Assembly: GCF_000317515.1 (NCBI RefSeq)
Contig: NC_019738.1
Location: 4,242,001-4,306,000 of the forward strand
Source: Allocoleopsis franciscana PCC 7113
Lineage (GTDB): Bacteria; Cyanobacteriota; Cyanobacteriia; Cyanobacteriales; Coleofasciculaceae
Direction of reading: 5' to 3'
Length of the DNA stretch: 64,000 bases
Part shown: one piece after another, positions 45,682 to 54,570 of the stretch
Numbering within the stretch: the first letter of the stretch is position 1
How the letters are laid out: every line of letters begins with the position of its first letter
Program-made: the position numbers and the translations under genes
Notes under the pieces: generated by a model
Told to the model about the DNA's origin: nothing
The model's input: the letters and a program-made list of their open reading frames with translations, nothing else
Databases searched by the model: none

Positions 45682-47148
45682 CTATTTGTTTGCGATAGAC
45701 AACCAGACGACAAAGGTTGTTCCCCGTGCTGGCTGATTTTGACCCTGACTTTGTGATTCCCAACTTTGTGTAGCCCAGACCTGTTGTGCTGGGCTATATA
45801 CTTCTATTTCTCCCTGCATTTGTTCGATCAGTTCTTTGGCGATCGCTAAGCCCAATCCACTGCCAGGAATTGCGGTTGCTGCCTGCACACCCCGATAATG
45901 CCGCTCAAACAGATGTTCTAAGTCTTGGGGCGGAATGCCGGGGCCGGTGTCACTAATCATAATGGCTAAACGTTGTTCAGGTTGCGTTATGCCTGTGTGT
46001 ATTGACTGGGTAACGCCATCCTCTCTAGGAGATAAATTCTCGTCCGTACTAATGCCCCAGGTTTGGCGGTGAGGGGTTTGAGCCAAAACATCAACTCGGA
46101 TATCAATTTTTCCCCCTGCTGGGGTGTATTTCAAGGCATTGTCGATGAGATTGCTTAACACTTCACGCAATCCTTTCGGATTACCCCGGACTAGGGGTAA
46201 GTTGCTTGGGATTTGGGAACAGAGGAACAGATTTCGCTCTTGAGCAATCGCCTTGGCGGTATCGATCAGCGGTTCTAAGACGGCTGTGATGGAAATGGGG
46301 ATGATGGATGGAGAAGATTCTTCTCCAGTTACCCTGCACCAATTGCCAGTCCCTAGTCGAGGGGACGCTTCAGGTTGTACGGCGGCTGGCAACAACAGGG
46401 GTGGTTGCTCGGTTTCATTAGTGTTTAGGTAGGTATCGAATTCTTTGAGTAATTCTTGCAGGCGATCGCTCTCTCGCAAAATACTGGAGGCTAAATCGCG
46501 GTTTCTATCTCCAGGCAGCAGCCGCTTGAATAGCAACTTGCCAAATGTTCTTAAAGCTGTTAAGGGATTGCGAAGTTGATGCAGCAGGTCATCGAGGCGA
46601 TCGCGTTGTTGGGCTTTTAGGCGACTGGCTTGAGTCAATTGCTGCTCAAACCAAGCTCGACGCTGATCCATGATGTAAGCGATCGACAATGTTCGAGCAA
46701 TGCGTTCAATTGTCGCCAATTCTTTCTCATTCCACGGTCTATCTTCACGACTTGTCACCAACAACCCCATCACGACCCCTTCATGGATCAGGGGGAGAAC
46801 AACTTGGCGCTGTCGCTGCAAAAAATTATCGGCCCGGTCAGGTGAGGTTGAATCTACCGTCTGGTCATAATCAGAGACTTGAGGGAGCAGCTTTGGCACC
46901 GCTTGAGATAATCGGGGAATGGTTGTCATCTTACCCCCCAGTTCAGGCAGCACCAACTCTGGATGATTTTCTTCCCAAACTCCCGTTGTCTCTGGATAAA
47001 TCACGACGGGAATCAGCTTCGGCTGGTTGCCCTCGATCAGTTCTTCTGTTAAATACACGGCACTCAACGCGGCACCCAGCCCTTGAGTTAACACTGCCAC
47101 TTGTGATTTACATAAAGTGACAAATTCTGAACTGGCAGGAATGAACAT
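45682..47148 (-). CDS. GAF-domain sensor histidine kinase, Hik2/CSK-like
   Basis: Soluble kinase of 488 residues. A GAF domain (about 15-165) senses the signal; the H-box LLHQLRNPLTALRTFGKLL (His near 190) and the HATPase boxes NLIDNALKY, ISDTGPGI and GSGLGLAIAKEL follow. The H-box and domain order resemble Hik2, the redox-responsive kinase related to chloroplast sensor kinase. About 45 extra residues are inserted between the N and G1 boxes. Hik2 is known to phosphorylate RppA and Rre1; an RppA-like regulator lies at 7640. Confidence 0.8.
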   Translation of the reverse strand: MFIPASSEFVTLCKSQVAVLTQGLGAALSAVYLTEELIEGNQPKLIPVVIYPETTGVWEENHPELVLPELGGKMTTIPRLSQAVPKLLPQVSDYDQTVDSTSPDRADNFLQRQRQVVLPLIHEGVVMGLLVTSREDRPWNEKELATIERIARTLSIAYIMDQRRAWFEQQLTQASRLKAQQRDRLDDLLHQLRNPLTALRTFGKLLFKRLLPGDRNRDLASSILRESDRLQELLKEFDTYLNTNETEQPPLLLPAAVQPEASPRLGTGNWCRVTGEESSPSIIPISITAVLEPLIDTAKAIAQERNLFLCSQIPSNLPLVRGNPKGLREVLSNLIDNALKYTPAGGKIDIRVDVLAQTPHRQTWGISTDENLSPREDGVTQSIHTGITQPEQRLAIMISDTGPGIPPQDLEHLFERHYRGVQAATAIPGSGLGLAIAKELIEQMQGEIEVYSPAQQVWATQSWESQSQGQNQPARGTTFVVWLSIANK

Positions 47149-47341
47149 GAGGTTAGGAGGATTAATCTTGGACAGCGCTCTTCCCTGGAAACTACAACTC
47201 GCCCTTTCTCTATAATGTCGAACCTACCCTCAAATTCCTCAAATTGATGATGAATTCTGCTTCAATCACCTCAGATCAAGGGAATTTCGCAGACTCATTT
47301 TCTTAAGAAATATTAATAATTGTATCGACTTTTCTCAGAAA

Positions 47342-47352
47342 ACCTCCTCTTT
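47342..47352 (+). promoter_or_regulatory. Leader element complementary to the DUF3155 ribosome-binding site
   Basis: ACCTCCTCTTT (47342-47352) is an exact 11-nt complement of AAAGAGGAGGT (47484-47494), the ribosome-binding site of the DUF3155 gene. It also sits between CAGAAAA and TTTTCTG arms. If it is inside the transcript it could occlude translation start. The rest of the 47149-47501 gap shows no other gene. Confidence 0.35.
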
Positions 47353-47501
47353 TCTGGTTTTTGACCCTTATTTTCGAGAAAATATGGACTTTCTGTATCA
47401 AAATGTAAATGGAAGTTGATATTTTGAACTCAAGCAGATATACTTTCGACGGCTTTTGTAACTATCATTACAACTGTCAGCATAAAGAGGAGGTAAAGAG
47501 G

Positions 47502-47819
47502 TTGGCAAGAAGACGCAAGCGCAAAAGTCGCCGCCGCCAGGAAGGGCGTAAGATTCTGGAGCATGTGCCTCAGTATAATCTCGAAAGCGGCGAAGATAAA
47601 CCGGTCACAGCAGCACGAAAGTTTATTCAAGTTAAAGGGATAGTTCCACCCGCTTTAATACTTGTGAAGCGGAATGAACATACTACAGACCGTTATTTCT
47701 GGGCAGAAAAAGGATTATTTGGTGCTCAATACGTCGAAGAAAATCATTTTCTGTTTCCCAGCCTGCGGATACTGGAGTCTCCCGTAGAAAAGACTGCTGT
47801 CGCGGTCTCTAGTCGCTGA
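47502..47819 (+). CDS. DUF3155 family protein
   Basis: Small basic protein of 105 residues, cyanobacteria-specific. The N-terminus ARRRKRKSRRRQEG is strongly basic and suggests nucleic-acid binding; EHVPQYNLESGEDKPVTAARKFI follows. The start TTG 47502 is chosen because GAGGAGG lies nine bases before it and the conserved N-terminus begins there. The longer frame from ATG 47409 would add 31 residues. Function is unknown. A strong hairpin terminator follows. Confidence 0.85.
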   Translation: MARRRKRKSRRRQEGRKILEHVPQYNLESGEDKPVTAARKFIQVKGIVPPALILVKRNEHTTDRYFWAEKGLFGAQYVEENHFLFPSLRILESPVEKTAVAVSSR

Positions 47820-47856
47820 GGGCTTATCGGTAAAACTCGATAACAGGCGCTTTTAC

Positions 47857-47899
47857 TTAACCCTACTCAAGCCTTTGCGTTTGAGTAGGGTTAATCTTT
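47857..47899. terminator. Strong hairpin terminator
   Basis: A perfect 14-bp stem TTAACCCTACTCAA (47857-47870) and TTGAGTAGGGTTAA (47881-47894), with a 10-nt loop, is followed by TCTTT. It lies between DUF3155 and the convergent CCB1-like gene and could serve both. Confidence 0.85.
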
Positions 47900-47953
47900 A
47901 AAGCTCCTGCCCAGCTTTAAAGTAGGCCGTTTTGAGACCCTAGACCTTAGCCT

Positions 47954-48487
47954 TTAACCTAAGGGTTTGAGTTTTAGAGCCTGTTTTAACTCTTGCACTT
48001 CATCCCGATGGGCTGTAACCGTCAGGAGACTTTGCGAACCCGTGTTTGGGGTGGGTCCAGCTTCTACAGTTAACAAAACCTGCTCGCTACGCCCTGCTTT
48101 TTTCCAATAAAAAACTCCAGCCACCGGGGCGAGGAGAACCAGGGCAAAAAAAGCATAAGTGAGTGTGGGGTACAACAACGAAAGAACCAGGGATAAACAC
48201 AGGATGCCACAGGCGGCTAGCAATGTTAAAAAGATGGCGAGAAACCAACTGGGTCGAACAAACCCTTGAAACGTGACTTGATGGGTGGCGGCATCAATAG
48301 CGGCTACCCGATAGGCTCTCTGGTCAAAATATTGCTGCAACCGATTGAGCAGCGATTCTTCTGGCTCTTGGGCAATCAATCGTACTTGTTCAGTTCTGTC
48401 CTTAACAGAAGCTCGGATAAAGAAAAATAGACCGACTGCCAACAAAAGCGTCAGCAGGAAGGTTGAAGAAAGAATGGTAGTATTCAC
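47954..48487 (-). CDS. Cofactor assembly of complex C subunit B (CCB1-like)
   Basis: Membrane protein of 177 residues. An N-terminal helix (TFLLTLLLAVGLFFFIRASVKDRTE) is followed by a soluble loop, then two more helices (WFLAIFLTLLAACGILCLSLVLS and TYAFFALVLLAPVAGVFYW). This layout and the RASVKDRTE block match the CCB1 family, which helps attach the covalent haem c(i) to cytochrome b6. The start is GTG 48487. No other b6f gene is adjacent. Confidence 0.72.
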   Translation of the reverse strand: MNTTILSSTFLLTLLLAVGLFFFIRASVKDRTEQVRLIAQEPEESLLNRLQQYFDQRAYRVAAIDAATHQVTFQGFVRPSWFLAIFLTLLAACGILCLSLVLSLLYPTLTYAFFALVLLAPVAGVFYWKKAGRSEQVLLTVEAGPTPNTGSQSLLTVTAHRDEVQELKQALKLKPLG

Positions 48488-48555
48488 TGATTTTTGATTA
48501 AGACATGTATCAGTATGCTCCTACTTTACAATTTGTGACGCCCCGTTGGTTAGTC

Positions 48556-48720
48556 ATGGCGATGAAACAGCACGCTAGCGCTGACGCGCCGAAGAAAGCT
48601 AACACGAAAGGTCGTGCGCGACGCAACGGCACGCTGCTGGCGCAAAGAGAGTACCTTGTTGGCGTTGTGTGCGATTGTGGCCTCTCGTCTGGCGAGTTAG
48701 CACAAAGCACTAACGCTTAA
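48556..48720 (+). CDS. Small GC-rich open frame, doubtful
   Basis: A 54-codon frame (ATG 48556 or 48562) encodes a basic, Ala-rich peptide ending VVCDCGLSSGELAQSTNA. Its composition is more GC-rich than the neighbourhood. No ribosome-binding site or family is seen. It could be a remnant of acquired DNA. The remaining 48488-48967 gap holds nothing else I can support. Confidence 0.2.
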   Translation: MAMKQHASADAPKKANTKGRARRNGTLLAQREYLVGVVCDCGLSSGELAQSTNA

Positions 48721-48967
48721 TCGGTGTTTTCTCTCTCTAGCCCTGAGTGGGTAAAGCGTGCTTCAGCGAGGAAGCTCTTGGAGGAATTTAATGCACAATG
48801 TGCACCCCAGGGCTGGCACAGTTAGTATGTTTCAGGCATTGAGCGCCTGGAAGATCTTAAGTCTTCTTTCCCTGGTTCTTAGCCGTGCCTACCCTACATT
48901 TTTGCTAACGTCTTCCTCGCCGACTGCTCCGGACATCACCCATTTTCTAACAAAGGGCTTCAAGCCA

Positions 48968-49327
48968 TTACATAGCTTGGCTCTCTGCTGTCATGTAACT
49001 TCGCCAGAAATTGGCAAGTTCATGGGCTTGGTCTCGCCATTCCGGGCGGATTTGATACATCCGGCGGGGGCGTCCTCGTCCTTCCACTTTTTTCCAGTAC
49101 CCTGAAATAGCTCCTGAATCTTCGAGAAACTTAAGTGCACTGTAGAGGACAGTATCAGAGAGTCGATAGGTTGGGTGTTCCTGTTCTAATTGCTGGATCA
49201 ACTGTGTTCCATAGGATTCCCCCTGCAACAAAATGAACAAAACGTAACATACAGCTAATTCTTTGTTGAGATAGTTAGGAGGAGGGTCTCGAAAAAACTG
49301 ATAGATATCCTCAAATTTCATCTGCAT
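48968..49327 (-). CDS. PadR-family transcriptional regulator
   Basis: Winged-helix DNA-binding protein of 119 residues. KELAVCYVLFILLQGESYGTQLIQ is the recognition region start, and LSDTVLYSALKFLEDSGAISGYW plus RGRPRRMYQI form the wing, as in PadR proteins. The sequence also resembles Pex, a PadR-type regulator that lengthens the circadian period in Synechococcus. Start ATG 49327, with ATG 49321 as an alternative. Target genes are unknown. Confidence 0.8.
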   Translation of the reverse strand: MQMKFEDIYQFFRDPPPNYLNKELAVCYVLFILLQGESYGTQLIQQLEQEHPTYRLSDTVLYSALKFLEDSGAISGYWKKVEGRGRPRRMYQIRPEWRDQAHELANFWRSYMTAESQAM

Positions 49328-50019
49328 AGCTCGCTGAATATCCCAGCCACCGGCTTTGAATGGGAGAGTTTTCCTGAAACTAACGACGGTTTCGATACCC
49401 CTGAAAACTCACACATGCATACGCATGTCTGGCAAAAACGAGCAAATAAGAGCCAGTGAACTACCCTCTCACTTTTATAGCAAAGCCTAGAGGAGCCTGT
49501 ACTTTACTCGTTGATGCGGTAACTTTAGATGCAACCCAGCGATAATCACCACTAATTTTAGCGAAGTCACTAAAAGCTTCTACCATAAGCACCTGAGCGA
49601 TTCCTAAGGTAGCTTGGCTTGGTAGATTTTTTCCTTCCCTTCCAAGCCTAAGTTGATCTCAGGCTGAAAGCATTATTCTTTTCTACTGACTTATGGGTGT
49701 ATATTCCGCATACTTTTGTTTTGCATTACTTTACCCAAGTCTTGCTTGTGAAGGGAGAGGTCGTAAAAACGTTAGCCGTTTTCCTACGCCAAACAGTAAT
49801 TATTCTACTGGAAATACAAGACCATTCATCAGTAAAGCCTCTTTCCTGTACGGCAATGAGCAGGCGTTGCCTGATGGCTCAGAATCGATGAAGCAGTGCC
49901 AATCAACCACTCTGTAAGGCAACGCTATCTTTGAGCGGCTTAATCCGTCCCCAGAGCCATGGAAGGTGTCTTGAAGCATCAACATCCTTGATATACAAAA
50001 AAAACTTAAGTTTTTGTAG
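49328..50019. other. Long intergenic region before the NTF2-like lipoprotein-type gene
   Basis: Apart from one small minus-strand open frame (49461-49586) this 692-nt gap shows no gene. It includes ACATGCATACGCATGT (dyad at about 49413-49428). No RNA gene was recognised. Confidence 0.6.
49461..49586 (-). CDS. Small open frame with coding-like sequence, unrecognised
   Basis: ATG 49586 opens 41 codons: VEAFSDFAKISGDYRWV, then ASKVTASTSKVQAPLGFAI. The same frame is open for about 24 further codons upstream. The composition looks protein-like, not random, but no family is known to me. It may be a small protein or the tail of a decayed gene. Confidence 0.25.
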   Translation of the reverse strand: MVEAFSDFAKISGDYRWVASKVTASTSKVQAPLGFAIKVRG

Positions 50020-50490
50020 CTACACACTGACTTCAGAACCAGATTGCCAAATTTCTTTGATAATCTTGCCGGTTGAATCAAATTGCACCTGGTATGACAT
50101 AGATAGAACAACAATCGGCCCTCGACTGGACTTGGCAGTGATCTGAATTTCAGCTTCAACATGATGATCACGTTGTTTTTGCGTGATCACCCGGAAATCT
50201 TGAATCTGGTACTGCTCGAAAAATTCCAACCAAGCTTTGTAAATTGACTGACCCTGGTAAACTTTGTCTACATCTGAAACCCCATAGGAGCGCTCTAAAA
50301 CAGCATGATCACTGTAGCGGCTCACTAAAAGCTCTGGATTAGCCGCTGCAATCGCCTGCCAGTGGCTCTGTGCTGCTGATAAGGGAGTAGTCCCAAAACT
50401 ACTTCTATAAGCTGACAAAGCCAAGACTAAGGCAATAGCACACCCTAAGTAGGATAAACGCTGTTTGAAATTGGGTCTTATACGCTCCAT
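50020..50490 (-). CDS. Exported NTF2-like domain protein
   Basis: Protein of 156 residues. A hydrophobic segment (YLGCAIALVLALSAYRSS, about 13-31) is a signal peptide or anchor. The rest has the NTF2/SnoaL pattern: HWQAIAAANPELLVSRYSDHAVLE, then YKAWLEFFEQYQIQDFRV and strand-rich end QVQFDSTGKIIKEIWQ. Ligand or activity unknown. Single gene; unrelated in detail to the NTF2-like protein at 8560. Confidence 0.75.
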   Translation of the reverse strand: MERIRPNFKQRLSYLGCAIALVLALSAYRSSFGTTPLSAAQSHWQAIAAANPELLVSRYSDHAVLERSYGVSDVDKVYQGQSIYKAWLEFFEQYQIQDFRVITQKQRDHHVEAEIQITAKSSRGPIVVLSMSYQVQFDSTGKIIKEIWQSGSEVSV

Positions 50491-51221
50491 CGTTCTGTTC
50501 CTCTTCGATCAGGCTGCGAAGAAATAGGGAGCCACAGGAGGCACTGGGGTTGCTGTCCCATACCTGCACTTGATTAACCAGACGAGTAGCTGGAGTTAAA
50601 GGTTCTCGAAATTTAACTGTTTTTATCCGAAATCAGCAATTGATTGAGTTTTGCAGCCGCCCTATAGGCTCCCAATTCTGAACGAGTTGCACTTATCCGT
50701 TTCTAGAGAATGGCAAAAGGCAAGTCGCCCGTTAGGGATGCTGTAAAGCTGTGCTAACCAATCGCTAATCTCACGGCAGGCAGTCGGACAATTTCGGCCC
50801 TAGTGTATGTAAGCTGCCCCCTAACTCAAGCAACCAGGCAGGCTGCCCTACTGTCATAGAACGGGTTGATCGCCAGTTTAAGGCTTTACTTGATTTTGGT
50901 GGCTAAGATGTAATACGGACGTATGACGTGTATTACTGTGAATTTTACTTGCTTTTAGTTAAAATCAGCAACAAAGTCAATAATATATTATTAATTTTTC
51001 ACAAAAAGCTATAAAAAAACTTACACCAGAGGGTAAGCTATCCACTACCTGTAGGGCAGGGCAGGTCTTGTGCTTACTGTGTAAATGCAGTAAATGCAAA
51101 ATGAAGGCAAAAAAAGGCGTAAGTCCTATAGCCACGAAAAACCAACCCGATGTATTAGTCAGTTGCAGTTGTCGCGAGAAAATACAATGAAGTTAGGTTA
51201 TCACTCAAGGTTCCAGCTCCG
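50491..51221. other. Long intergenic region before DUF3611 gene
   Basis: No gene was found in these 731 nt. There is a dyad GTAATAC (50910-50916) and GTATTAC (50930-50936) with a 13-nt centre, followed by a very AT-rich stretch (50937-51020) that could hold a promoter. Confidence 0.6.
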
Positions 51222-51779
51222 ATGCGAGAAAAGCCAGATACGTCTTCAATCCCTCCATCTGCTCAGCGAATTGTCTTTACACTCCGCACCATTGGCTGGA
51301 TTTCTTTCTGGCTCCAGGTCGTTCTAGGCGTTATTTCAGCCATTATTTTGCTGCTTTCTCTAGCGTTCAGCAGAAATACAGCGGCTCAAGCCAGTACCCA
51401 GGGAACCGGATTTGGCATCTTTTTTGCGATTTGTGGACTGGTAGCGCTGGGTATCGGTGCTTTTTTTGCCTTCCGTTACACTCTGATTTCTAAACAATTA
51501 CTAGAGACGGGGCGACCGAGTAAAGCCGAGACTCTGCAAGCCATCAGGCTGGGCTTGATTGTCAATTTAGTGGGCATGTTGCTAACGATTTTTGGAGCGC
51601 AAGCCGTAGTGGGTAGCGTGCTCACCAAGTCATTGTCCCAGCAAGGTGCCGTGCTTGACCCCAGTCGTTATGTGCAACCCTTGGATTTATTTGTGGTACA
51701 AGGGAACGTCAACACGATTACAGCTCATTTTGCGGGTATTGTAGCTTCCCTGTGGCTATTCAATCGCGTGAGCAAGTAA
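51222..51779 (+). CDS. DUF3611 family membrane protein
   Basis: Integral membrane protein of 185 residues with four hydrophobic helices (about 23-50, 65-88, 107-127 and 160-180). SAQRIVFTLRTIGWISFWLQ near the start and FGAQAVVGSVLTKSLSQQG fit the DUF3611 family found in cyanobacteria and plastids. Function is not known. Single gene before serS. Confidence 0.83.
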   Translation: MREKPDTSSIPPSAQRIVFTLRTIGWISFWLQVVLGVISAIILLLSLAFSRNTAAQASTQGTGFGIFFAICGLVALGIGAFFAFRYTLISKQLLETGRPSKAETLQAIRLGLIVNLVGMLLTIFGAQAVVGSVLTKSLSQQGAVLDPSRYVQPLDLFVVQGNVNTITAHFAGIVASLWLFNRVSK

Positions 51780-52001
51780 CTCCAACGGGATGAAGGGTGA
51801 AAAGGCTGTATTGATTGGACTTTGAGGGTAAACTGTGGCAGATTGAGTAGAATCAAGCGATCGCTATCCCCGCTTTCCGCTCTGCCAGAGCGGTTCGATC
51901 AGGAGTGATTGGAGCTGGAGTAAAAATACCAATCTACCCTATGGGTCTAAACTGAATGATTAAAGGCGTAGCGATCGCGTCCGGTATTGTAGAGAAAGTC
52001 T

Positions 52002-53288
52002 GTGCTTGACCTAAAGCAAATTCGAGAAAATCCCCAAACCGTCCAAGAGCTACTGAATCGGCGTGGTGCAGGTCAATATGACCTTCAGCCGATTATCGAG
52101 TTAAATCAGCGCCAACGGGAACTGGAAACCTCCCGCACTCAGTTGCAAGCCCGTAGCAACGAAATTGGCAAACAGGTGGGTCAAAAAATCAAAGGGGGAA
52201 CCCCGGCGGATGCGCCCGAACTGCAAGCATTACGGGACGAAGGCAACCAAGTCAAAGCCTCATTGAGTGAACTGGAACCTCAGGAAAAAGACCTGAAATC
52301 TCAGATAGAATCCCTGTTACTCGCCCTGCCTAACTTGCCGAGTGAATTGACACCCATTGGCAAGAGTGAAGAGGAAAACCTAGAAGTGCGCCGTTGGGGT
52401 GACGAATACATTCCACCCCAAGATGCCAAGATTCTCCCTCATTGGGAAATTGGGGAAAAGCTGGGCATTCTCAACTTTGAGCGGGCGGTGAAAGTGGCTC
52501 AGAGTCGGTTTGTGAGCTTAGTCGGTGCGGGTGCAGCCTTGGAAAGAGCGCTGATTAGCTTTATGCTCGACCAGCAGACAGCCAGCGGTTATGTGGAAGT
52601 GATACCCCCCATTCTCATCAACACCCAGTCTCTAACCGCAACCGGTCAGTTACCGAAATTTGCCGAAGAAAGCTTCAAGTGCGACAGTGATGATTTATGG
52701 CTGGCTCCTACGGCGGAAGTGCCATTAACCAATCTTTATCGAGATGAAGTTTTAGAGGCAGCCCAGCTACCTATTTATCACTGTGCCTATACCCCCTGTT
52801 TTCGCCGCGAAGCCGGTAGCTACGGGCGAGATACCAAAGGGCTGATTCGATTGCATCAGTTTAATAAAGTAGAGCTGGTGAAGCTGGTTCATCCCAGTAC
52901 GTCTTTCGAGGAACTCGAAAAACTGGTACAGAATGCGGCAGGGATTTTGGAAGCCTTAAAGTTGCCCTATCGGGTTGTGGCGCTGTGTACCGGGGATATG
53001 GGCTTTTCTTCTGCTAAAACTTATGATTTGGAAGTTTGGCTGCCGTCCTCTGGCAAGTATCGTGAGATTTCCAGTTGCTCCAATTGCACCGACTTTCAAG
53101 CACGACGGGGTAATATTCGCTTTAAAGAAGCGGGGAAAAAAGGGACTCAGTTCGTCCATACTCTGAATGGCTCAGGCTTAGCTGTAGGACGCACCATGTC
53201 TGCGGTTCTGGAGAATTATCAGCAACCGGATGGAACGGTTAAAATTCCGGACGTGCTGCAACCGTATCTAGGCAGAGAAGTGTTGTAA
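52002..53288 (+). CDS. serS: Seryl-tRNA synthetase
   Basis: Class II synthetase charging tRNA-Ser, 428 residues. The N-terminal antiparallel coiled coil (about 25-105) binds the long variable arm. Catalytic motifs are present: motif 2 [22 protein letters not shown] and motif 3 [18 protein letters not shown] region, plus TAEVPLTN. Start GTG 52002 places [11 protein letters not shown] at the N-terminus, as usual. Confidence 0.97.
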   Translation: MLDLKQIRENPQTVQELLNRRGAGQYDLQPIIELNQRQRELETSRTQLQARSNEIGKQVGQKIKGGTPADAPELQALRDEGNQVKASLSELEPQEKDLKSQIESLLLALPNLPSELTPIGKSEEENLEVRRWGDEYIPPQDAKILPHWEIGEKLGILNFERAVKVAQSRFVSLVGAGAALERALISFMLDQQTASGYVEVIPPILINTQSLTATGQLPKFAEESFKCDSDDLWLAPTAEVPLTNLYRDEVLEAAQLPIYHCAYTPCFRREAGSYGRDTKGLIRLHQFNKVELVKLVHPSTSFEELEKLVQNAAGILEALKLPYRVVALCTGDMGFSSAKTYDLEVWLPSSGKYREISSCSNCTDFQARRGNIRFKEAGKKGTQFVHTLNGSGLAVGRTMSAVLENYQQPDGTVKIPDVLQPYLGREVL

Positions 53289-53367
53289 GACCCAGGTTGT
53301 AGGCACTCATCTGAAATCAGACCTTACAATGAAAAAATGTGAGTTAATGTTACATTGAATCCTAATT

Positions 53368-54468
53368 ATGTCAATTTTGGCGGCGATCGCAGTCCTGGCG
53401 GTTCTGATTTTAGTCCATGAGCTGGGTCATTTTATGGCAGCTCGTCTCCAAGGAATCTATGCCAATCGTTTCTCCTTAGGCTTTGGCCCCGTTTTGTGGA
53501 AGTATCAGGGTTCACAAACCGAGTATTCCATCCGAGCCTTTCCCTTAGGAGGGTTCGTGGGTTTCCCTGATGATGACCCGGATAGCGACATTCCTCCGAA
53601 TGACCCGAATTTACTGCGTAACCGACCGATTTTAGACCGTGCGATCGTAATTAGTGCGGGTGTGATTGCCAATTTGGTGTTTGCTTACTTCCTCCTTGTG
53701 GGGCAAGTCGCAACCGTTGGCACCCCAGACTTTACTAACTTTAACTACCAGCCTGGTGTTCTCGTTCCTGAAGTTGTCGCACAAAGCAGTGTCGTGGCAA
53801 AAGAGGCGGGAATTCAAGCAGGGGATGTTGTTTTATCCGTCAATGGGCAAACGTTGGGAGCAAACCAGGAAGCCATCACTTACCTGATGAAGCAAATTCA
53901 ACAATCGCCCAACAAACCTCTCAGGCTAACCATTCAGCGAAACCAAGAAACGCTGCCTATTGCCTTGAGGCCGGAACTCGGTCAAGATGGCAAAGGTAAA
54001 ATCGGTGTACAGCTAGCCCCAAATGGTAATGTGGTACGTAAGCGGGCTAAAAATATTGGGGAGGCTTTCAGCAAGGCCGCCGACGAATATCAGCGTGTCG
54101 TAATTTTGACCGCAAAAGGCTTTGGTCAACTCATCAGTAACTTTGGCGAAACCGCCGAGCAAGTTTCGGGTCCGGTCAAGATTGTTGAAATTGGAGCCAA
54201 TATTGCTCGTTCAGATGCTGCCAATCTTTTCCAATTTGCCGCTCTCATCAGCATTAACTTGGCAATCATTAATATCTTACCTTTACCCGCCTTGGATGGA
54301 GGTCAGCTTGTATTTTTGTTGATTGAGGGAGTGATGGGTAAGCCTTTGCCTACTGAAATTCAGCAAAACGTAATGCAGACCGGATTGGTGCTATTACTCG
54401 GTTTAGGTATTGTCTTGATTATTCGGGATACGGCTAATTTGGCTTGGGTACAAAAGCTATTGCAGTAA
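53368..54468 (+). CDS. rseP: Site-2 intramembrane metalloprotease
   Basis: M50-family zinc protease of 366 residues that cuts membrane-bound substrates such as anti-sigma factors. The HExxH is H17-E-L-G-H21 in the first helix. A PDZ domain (about 125-210, GIQAGDVVLSVNGQ) follows, and the third ligand is in LPLPALDGGQ. Final helix near 335-355. It is followed by a strong terminator. Confidence 0.95.
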   Translation: MSILAAIAVLAVLILVHELGHFMAARLQGIYANRFSLGFGPVLWKYQGSQTEYSIRAFPLGGFVGFPDDDPDSDIPPNDPNLLRNRPILDRAIVISAGVIANLVFAYFLLVGQVATVGTPDFTNFNYQPGVLVPEVVAQSSVVAKEAGIQAGDVVLSVNGQTLGANQEAITYLMKQIQQSPNKPLRLTIQRNQETLPIALRPELGQDGKGKIGVQLAPNGNVVRKRAKNIGEAFSKAADEYQRVVILTAKGFGQLISNFGETAEQVSGPVKIVEIGANIARSDAANLFQFAALISINLAIINILPLPALDGGQLVFLLIEGVMGKPLPTEIQQNVMQTGLVLLLGLGIVLIIRDTANLAWVQKLLQ

Positions 54469-54511
54469 GGTTCAATCCGCTGGATGTAGAATTTATCGTT
54501 GTTCATCTTGG

Positions 54512-54545
54512 AGGGCTGTCTGATTAAAAAGACAGCCCTATTTTT
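54512..54545 (+). terminator. Rho-independent terminator after rseP
   Basis: AGGGCTGTCT (54512-54521) and AGACAGCCCT (54530-54539) form a perfect 10-bp stem with an 8-nt loop, followed by ATTTTT. It lies between rseP and the convergent epimerase gene. Confidence 0.92.
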
Positions 54546-54570
54546 AGGGTTAACAAATTCAACAAGACTG

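Noticed and set aside
46689-47120. 143-codon plus-strand open frame
   Set aside because: Antisense shadow of the Hik2-like kinase gene.
50491-51221. Structured RNA gene in the long gap
   Set aside because: Nothing resembling tRNA, tmRNA, RNase P RNA or 6S RNA was seen; only one short dyad.
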